Source of the DNA: Enterobacteriaceae endosymbiont of Donacia crassipes
GTDB taxonomy: Bacteria > Pseudomonadota > Gammaproteobacteria > Enterobacterales > Enterobacteriaceae
Assembly: GCF_012569785.1 (NCBI RefSeq)
Contig: NZ_CP046202.1
Coordinates: forward strand, 29,747-93,746
Direction: 5' to 3'
DNA: 64,000 nucleotides
Part shown: piece after piece, positions 59,388 to 64,000 of the stretch
Layout: each line of letters starts with the position of its first letter
How positions within the stretch are numbered: position 1 is the first letter of the stretch
Made by a program: the position numbers and the translations under genes
Notes under the pieces: model-generated
The model's database searches: none
Told to the model about the DNA's origin: nothing
The model's input: only the letters and a program-made list of their open reading frames with translations

Positions 59388-60194
59388 TTAAATAATTTTT
59401 AAATTTACCCAAATAGGAGCATGATCTGAAGGTTTAATTAAATTGCGAATATTATATTCTATATTTGAATTTATATAATATTTTATTAATGATTTGGTAA
59501 TTAAAATATTATCAATTCTTAATCCTTTATTTAAAAAATATTTATTCAATCTATAATCAAACCAAGAAAATTTATTACTTGTAAAAGGATTCATTAATCT
59601 CCAAATATCAAATAGACCCCAGTTAAGTAATTTATTAATATAAAACCTTTCCTCTGGTAAAAAAGAACATATTCCTTGTTTTAACCATTTTTGACGATTT
59701 TTATTTCCTATTCCAATATCTAAATCAGTTATACTAATATTAATATCTCCCATTATTATAATATGATTATTAGGATTTAATTTTTTTTTTATAAAAAAAT
59801 ATAAAGTTTTTATAAAATTAATTTTATATTTAAATTTTATATGATTATATTTATTACCTCCCTGAGGGAAATAACAATTTATAATTTTTATATTACCAAT
59901 AGAACTATCTAAATCAACCATTATTAATCTTTTTTGATTATTATAGTTTTTTAAAAATTCTTTTTTAATATTAAAGAGTTTTTTTTTACTTAATATTGCT
60001 ACTCCAGAATATTGTATTTGTCCACATATATAGGAATTATATCCTAATTTACATATTTTTTCTTTAGGAAAATTTTTATTATTTACTTTTATTTCTTGTA
60101 ATCCTATTATATCAGGCTTATATATTTTTATAATTAATTTTAATTGATGTAAATGTGCTCTTATACCATTTATATTAAATGAAAAAATTTTCAT
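59388..60194 (-). CDS. xthA: exodeoxyribonuclease III
   Basis: AP endonuclease and 3'-5' exonuclease for base-excision repair. It has 268 residues, the same as E. coli. FSFNINGIRA at the start, catalytic Glu in IGLQEIKV, IMGDINIS (Asp and Asn), and SDHAPIWV at the end (Asp-His pair). Immediately upstream is the largest gene-free interval of the window. Confidence 0.96.
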   Translation of the reverse strand: MKIFSFNINGIRAHLHQLKLIIKIYKPDIIGLQEIKVNNKNFPKEKICKLGYNSYICGQIQYSGVAILSKKKLFNIKKEFLKNYNNQKRLIMVDLDSSIGNIKIINCYFPQGGNKYNHIKFKYKINFIKTLYFFIKKKLNPNNHIIIMGDINISITDLDIGIGNKNRQKWLKQGICSFLPEERFYINKLLNWGLFDIWRLMNPFTSNKFSWFDYRLNKYFLNKGLRIDNILITKSLIKYYINSNIEYNIRNLIKPSDHAPIWVNLKII

Positions 60195-60364
60195 AAAAAC
60201 TTTAATTAATATTAAATTTATTATTTTATTTAAAGTTTATAAAATATATTTAAATAAAAAAAGGATTTTTCAATTATTTTTAATATGATTATTTTTTTTA
60301 TTTTAAAACATATTAATTTTATATTAATAATAATAATTTATTAAATTTTTTATCTTTAATTAAC

Positions 60365-60403
60365 ATAAATATACAAATATAAATATATACTTTGTATATT
60401 TAT
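60365..60403. repeat. 13-bp inverted repeat
   Basis: ATAAATATACAAA (60365-60377) and its exact complement TTTGTATATTTAT (60391-60403) are separated by 13 bases. Present in the xthA-ychF spacer; no T tract fits a terminator for either gene. Confidence 0.5.
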
Positions 60404-60594
60404 ATTAATAATTTTTATATAATTAATTTTATTATAATAATAATTTTATGTTTATATTTATCTATATAATTTATAAAAAATAATTTATAATATATTTATA
60501 AATTTTTTAAAAATGTACTATAATATAATTATATTCATTAAGTATTTATTAATTTATATTATTTTTTATATAAATTTTTTTTTAATATTAAATA

Positions 60595-60619
60595 AAATTT
60601 TAGTTTTAAACTAAAATTT
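60595..60619 (-). terminator. palindrome downstream of ychF
   Basis: AAATTTTAGTTT and AAACTAAAATTT mirror each other around one T. It lies about 160 bases after the ychF stop; on the minus strand a T/A tract follows. It may end the prs-pth-ychF transcript. Confidence 0.35.
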
Positions 60620-60641
60620 ACAAAATAAAAAACTGTAGTAT

Positions 60642-60672
60642 ATATTTTTTATATTTTTATATTTTTATATTT
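60642..60672. repeat. short tandem repeat, ATATTTTT x ~3.8
   Basis: An 8-base unit ATATTTTT is repeated almost four times, the first copy with one additional T. It is a replication-slippage type microsatellite in non-coding DNA, about 105 bases from the ychF stop. Confidence 0.6.
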
Positions 60673-60777
60673 AATTAAATTAAAATACTAATTTTGATAT
60701 AAATTTGATAATAACGAAATTTTCATCAGGAAAAATAAATATATTAAAATAATAAATTTTTTTATATAAAATATATT

Positions 60778-61809
60778 TTAAATCTTAAAAAGAAAATTAA
60801 TTATATCACCGTCATTAATAATATATTTTTTTCCTTCTATATTCATTTTACCAGATAATTTTGCTTTTATTATATTTTTATGAAAAATAAAATCATTATA
60901 ATGAATTACTTGTGCTCTAATAAAACCTCTTTGAATATCACTATGAATTTTTTTTGCAGCTTCTAATGCTGTTGTTCCTTTTAATATACTCCAAGATTTT
61001 GTTTCTTTTATACCTACAGTATAAAAATTATGTAAATTTAATAATTTAAAACTTAAAGTGATTATTTTTTTTAGGTTATCATCTAAAAATAATTCTGGTT
61101 CTTTATTAAGATCTTTAATACATATTTTTAATATTAAAAAGTTTTTACTAAGAAATAAAATTTCTTTAAAAAATAATTTATTTTTAATATTATTTTTATC
61201 TGTATTAGCAATAATAAACATTGGTTTAATTGTTAACAATTTAAATTTTTTTAAAATATTTATTTCTTCTATATTTAATTTTAATAAATTTAATAATTTT
61301 CCATTTTTTAAATGATATAAACAAATTTTAAATAAAGATTCTAACTTTTCATTTTTTTTTTGTTTTTTTTTATATATATTCTTTTGTAATTTACAAAGTA
61401 AATTTATATCAAATTGAATAAGTTCATTATTTATGATTTTAATATCTTTAATTGGATTAAATGATAAATTTAATATTTTTTTATCATTAAAACAACGTAT
61501 TACATGAATTATAGCATCAACTTCTGATATATTATGTAAAAATTGATTACCTAACCCCTCACCTTTAAAAGCTCCTTTAATTAAACCAGCAATATCAACA
61601 AAAGTTATTGTAGATTGTATAGTTTTTTTAGATTTTACTAATTTAGATAAATAAAATAATCTATCATCAGGAATAGTTACTATACTTATATTTGGTTTTA
61701 TTGTACAAAAAGGATAATTTAATGCATCTACATTAGAATTAGTTAATACATTAAATAAGGTAGATTTGCCAACATTAGGCAAACCTATTATACCACATTT
61801 TAATCCCAT
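60778..61809 (-). CDS. ychF: ribosome-associated ATPase YchF (OLA1 family)
   Basis: Universal Obg-family protein that prefers ATP over GTP and binds ribosomes; linked to translation and stress response. It has 343 residues against 363 in E. coli. G1 GLPNVGKST is at the N-terminus, followed by DIAGLIKGAFKGEGLGNQFL, an altered G4 NTDK in place of NKxD (normal in the family), and a C-terminal TGS domain. It follows pth by 11 bases, as in E. coli where the two are adjacent. Confidence 0.95.
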   Translation of the reverse strand: MGLKCGIIGLPNVGKSTLFNVLTNSNVDALNYPFCTIKPNISIVTIPDDRLFYLSKLVKSKKTIQSTITFVDIAGLIKGAFKGEGLGNQFLHNISEVDAIIHVIRCFNDKKILNLSFNPIKDIKIINNELIQFDINLLCKLQKNIYKKKQKKNEKLESLFKICLYHLKNGKLLNLLKLNIEEINILKKFKLLTIKPMFIIANTDKNNIKNKLFFKEILFLSKNFLILKICIKDLNKEPELFLDDNLKKIITLSFKLLNLHNFYTVGIKETKSWSILKGTTALEAAKKIHSDIQRGFIRAQVIHYNDFIFHKNIIKAKLSGKMNIEGKKYIINDGDIINFLFKI

Positions 61810-61820
61810 TAATAATCCTA

Positions 61821-62402
61821 TTATTTTTTAGTATGTAAAAATGTTACTGCTTGATTATAATTTTTTTTAATAAAAATTAATAAAGCATGTATACTATATT
61901 TTATGGCAAAATTAATATTTTTTTGTTCAATTTTTGTAGGTTTACTTAATACAAAATTATTTATTTTCATTTTATTTATTGGATGACCAATACCTATACG
62001 TAATCTATAAAATAATGTATTATTAAACATTTTAATAATATTCTTAACACCATTATGTCCACCACTACTACCACCATATTTTAACCTTATAATACCAGGT
62101 AAAAAATCTAAATCATCATGAATTACTAAAATATTTTGCAAAGTAATTTTATAAAAATTAGCAATAATAAATATTGATTTTCCTGAATTATTTATAAAAG
62201 AATTTGGTAAAAATAATATTATTTTTTTATTTTTTAAAGTTAAATTACTAACATATCCTCCAAATTTTTTAATTTTTTTAAATTTTGTATTAAATTTTCT
62301 GGATAAATTAATAACATAATCAGCACCTATATTATGACGAGTACCAAAAAATTGATTATCTATATTATTTCCTAAACCTACAATAATTTTTATATTATTC
62401 AA
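61821..62402 (-). CDS. pth: peptidyl-tRNA hydrolase
   Basis: Releases peptides from prematurely dropped peptidyl-tRNA. It has 193 residues against 194 in E. coli. IIVGLGNN, catalytic His in GTRHNIGADYV, LPNSFINNSG, VIHDDLDF and GGSSGGHNGVKNI are present. The start is TTG at 62402 with AGGA about 10 bases upstream; it gives an N-terminus aligned with E. coli. It lies 19 bases after prs; ychH of E. coli is missing between. Confidence 0.95.
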   Translation of the reverse strand: MNNIKIIVGLGNNIDNQFFGTRHNIGADYVINLSRKFNTKFKKIKKFGGYVSNLTLKNKKIILFLPNSFINNSGKSIFIIANFYKITLQNILVIHDDLDFLPGIIRLKYGGSSGGHNGVKNIIKMFNNTLFYRLRIGIGHPINKMKINNFVLSKPTKIEQKNINFAIKYSIHALLIFIKKNYNQAVTFLHTKK

Positions 62403-62421
62403 ATAATTTATCCTATTAATT

Positions 62422-63369
62422 TTATTTAAACATTATAGAAATAGATTCTTCATTACTAATTCTTCTTATTGCTTCAGATAACATAAACGATAATGTTAAT
62501 ACTCTAATTTTTTTAATTTTTTTAATTTTTTTAGTTAATGGTATACTATCACATACAATAATTTCATCTATTACCGAATTATAAATATTTTTAATAGCAT
62601 CTCCAGAAAAAATAGGATGAGTAACATAAGCAAAAACTTTTGTAGCTCCATTATTTTTTAATGCTTTTGCAGCTTGACATAATGTTTCTGCTGTATCCAC
62701 AATATCATCTATTAAAATACAATCTCGTTTATTTACATCTCCAATAATATTCATAACTTCCGTTGTATTGGCACGAGATCTTCTTTTATCTATTACAGCC
62801 ATATCTGTTCCATTAAATAATTGTTTTGCAATAGATCTAGCACGTATCACACCTCCAATATCAGGAGAAATTATTATTGGATTATTATATATTTTTTTTG
62901 ATATATCCTGTAAAAATACAGAACTAGCAAATACATTATCTACAGGTACATTAAAAAAACCTTGAATTTGTTCAGCATGTAAATCTACAGTTAAAATTCT
63001 ATTAACACCTACTCTAGATAAAAAATCAGCTATAACTTTTGCAGTAATAGGTACTCTAGCAGAACGAATTCTTCTATCTTGTCTTGCATATCCAAAATAG
63101 GGAATAACAGCAGTTATTCTTCCTGCAGAAGCTCTTTTAAAAGCATCTATCATAATAACTAATTCTATAAGATTATCATTTGTAGGATTACATGTTGATT
63201 GTATGATAAAAATATCATGACCTCTAATATTTTCATTTATTTTAACAGATATTTCTCCATCACTAAATCGTCCTACAAATATTTTACCTAAATTAATATA
63301 TAAATGATGAGCAATTTTTGTTGCTAAATCTGGAATAGCATTTCCAGTAAATAATTTTATTTTAGTCAC
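62422..63369 (-). CDS. prs: ribose-phosphate pyrophosphokinase
   Basis: Makes PRPP from ribose-5-phosphate and ATP for nucleotide and histidine synthesis. It has 315 residues, as in E. coli. [11 protein letters not shown], the catalytic flexible loop [19 protein letters not shown] and ISNEESIS match closely. The ribose-5-phosphate loop, DDMIDTGGT in E. coli, reads DDIVDTAET (221-229), with Glu228 replacing an otherwise invariant Gly. The start is GTG at 63369, preceded by AAAGG at 6 bases spacing; an overlapping ATGTGA is out of frame. First gene of prs-pth-ychF. Confidence 0.96.
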   Translation of the reverse strand: MTKIKLFTGNAIPDLATKIAHHLYINLGKIFVGRFSDGEISVKINENIRGHDIFIIQSTCNPTNDNLIELVIMIDAFKRASAGRITAVIPYFGYARQDRRIRSARVPITAKVIADFLSRVGVNRILTVDLHAEQIQGFFNVPVDNVFASSVFLQDISKKIYNNPIIISPDIGGVIRARSIAKQLFNGTDMAVIDKRRSRANTTEVMNIIGDVNKRDCILIDDIVDTAETLCQAAKALKNNGATKVFAYVTHPIFSGDAIKNIYNSVIDEIIVCDSIPLTKKIKKIKKIRVLTLSFMLSEAIRRISNEESISIMFK

Positions 63370-63451
63370 ATAAAACCTTTATATTCAAATCCAAAATTTT
63401 GTTATATATTATTAATAATATTTCAAATAATAATATAAAAATTATATTTTT

Positions 63452-63467
63452 TAGTTTAATTAAACTA
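63452..63467. promoter_or_regulatory. 16-bp palindrome between prs and prfA
   Basis: TAGTTTAATTAAACTA is fully self-complementary and lies about midway in the 195-base divergent spacer of prs and prfA. In E. coli ispE, lolB and hemA occupy this position. It could be an operator-like site; no regulator is known, and chance is possible. Confidence 0.35.
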
Positions 63468-63564
63468 CTATAAAATATATATTATATATATTTATATATG
63501 AAATAATAATTTATTTTATAATAATATTATTTATTTAATAATTTTTAATACTAAAGTATAGTTT

Positions 63565-64000
63565 ATGAATTCTCATATGTTTAAAAAACTTAATCTTTTA
63601 TATAAAAGATATAATTATTTAGCAAAAAAATTAAGTGATTATAAAATATATAATAATCACAATATTTTACGTAATTTATCTATTGAATATTCAAGATTAT
63701 CTAATATTATTAAACCATTTATAGAATGGAATAAATTACAATTAAATTTAATAAATACAAGATCTTTGTTAAAAGAAAAAGATAAAGATATATATCTAAT
63801 GGTTTTAGAGGATATTAAAAATATTAATATTAAACAAAAAAAATTAGAAAAAATATTATATGAATTATTATTACCTAAAAATGAAAAAGATAATCGTAAT
63901 TGTTTTATAGAAATAAAAGCTGGTTCTGGAGGTAATGAAGCAGCGATTTTTGTAAAAAATATTTCTAGGATGTATATTAGATATGCTGAATCAAAAAAAT
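63565..64000 (+). CDS. prfA: peptide chain release factor 1, N-terminal part (window edge)
   Basis: RF1 terminates translation at UAG and UAA. The first 145 codons are seen. The chosen ATG at 63565 aligns residue for residue with the E. coli N-terminus (KLNLLYKRYNYLAKKLSD against KLEALHERHEEVQALLGD). Domain 1 ends with LLLPKNEKDNRNCFIEIKAG, and EIKAGSGGNEAAIFVKNISRMYIRYAE begins domain 2. The PxT codon-recognition and GGQ motifs are beyond the window. In E. coli hemA precedes prfA; it is absent here. Confidence 0.95.
   Translation, partial: MNSHMFKKLNLLYKRYNYLAKKLSDYKIYNNHNILRNLSIEYSRLSNIIKPFIEWNKLQLNLINTRSLLKEKDKDIYLMVLEDIKNINIKQKKLEKILYELLLPKNEKDNRNCFIEIKAGSGGNEAAIFVKNISRMYIRYAESKK

Larger units (their letters stand above)
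60195..60777. other. 583-base gene-free spacer between xthA and ychF
   Basis: The longest non-coding interval here. I see no open frame, tRNA or known RNA. It contains a 13-bp inverted repeat with a 13-base loop at 60365-60403, almost four copies of ATATTTTT at 60642-60672 and a 25-base palindrome at 60595-60619. The two genes are not neighbours in E. coli, so many genes have been deleted between them; this is probably residual DNA plus the xthA promoter. Confidence 0.6.

Noticed and set aside
60195..60777. Replication origin in the longest AT-rich spacer
   Set aside because: No cluster of DnaA boxes (TTATCCACA-like) and no dnaA, dnaN, gidA or rpmH neighbours.
1..64000. CRISPR array, insertion sequence, prophage or toxin-antitoxin genes
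   Set aside because: No regularly spaced repeats, transposase, integrase or small unknown gene pairs were found; all coding capacity is explained by core orthologs.

Overview
This window is a 64-kb piece of the chromosome of a strongly reduced, AT-rich gammaproteobacterial (Enterobacterales-type) endosymbiont. The evidence is: roughly four-fifths A+T by eye; proteins dominated by K, N, I, F and Y; every recognisable gene is an ortholog of an Escherichia coli core gene; gene order repeats E. coli blocks with the intervening genes deleted; and there are no transposases, prophage genes, CRISPR arrays or unknown accessory genes. The retained leucine (leuABCD) and lysine/DAP (dapA, dapB, dapD) genes fit a nutritional symbiont of a plant-sap-feeding insect, as in Buchnera-like lineages. 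That host assignment is inference, and I cannot name the species.

Layout, left to right. 1-9464 (minus strand): end of dapD, ligA, cysS, dnaB, dusA, der, hisS. 9696-12042 (plus): tadA, glyA, yajL. 12118-14172 (minus): ribD-ribH-nusB. 14454-20823 (plus): leuABCD, adk, dapA. 20815-23798 (minus): glyQ-glyS. 23982-26243 (plus): fieF, pfkA, rplY. 26324-30378 (minus): ileS-lspA-dapB. 30519-31892 (plus): rpsT, erpA, gpmA. 31907-35301 (minus): ackA-pta. 35442-35610: tRNA-Cys and tRNA-Leu. 35627-37064 (minus): truA, cvpA. 37198-40036 (plus): dacA, lipB, lipA. 40213-40422: cspE (minus). 40622-44504 (plus): fabI, pntAB. 44572-47859 (minus): rne, fnr. 48207-56427 (plus): rluC, rpmF, broken fabD, fabG, acpP, fabF, tmk, holB, ptsG, hinT. 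56502-63369 (minus): prs-pth-ychF, xthA, sppA, gapA. 63565-end: start of prfA.

Together the genes describe a cell that imports glucose by PTS (ptsG) and runs glycolysis (pfkA, gapA, gpmA) with acetate overflow (pta, ackA). It balances NADPH by transhydrogenase (pntAB), makes leucine, lysine precursors and part of riboflavin, lipoylates its enzymes (lipA, lipB), keeps part of fatty-acid synthesis and some envelope maintenance (dacA, lspA, sppA, cvpA), and keeps the replication and translation core.

I found no convincing new multi-gene system. The points most worth checking are: fabD split by one frameshift exactly at a run of ten A, with a fully conserved second half (candidate for rescue by transcriptional slippage); RNase E that has lost recognisable scaffold sequence but keeps a C-terminal PNPase-binding-like motif; an intact-looking oxygen sensor FNR; a degenerate first GTPase domain in Der; a Gly-to-Glu change in the ribose-phosphate loop of Prs; and several long perfect AT palindromes at gene ends, including 36 bp over the dnaB stop codon and 40 bp between rne and fnr.
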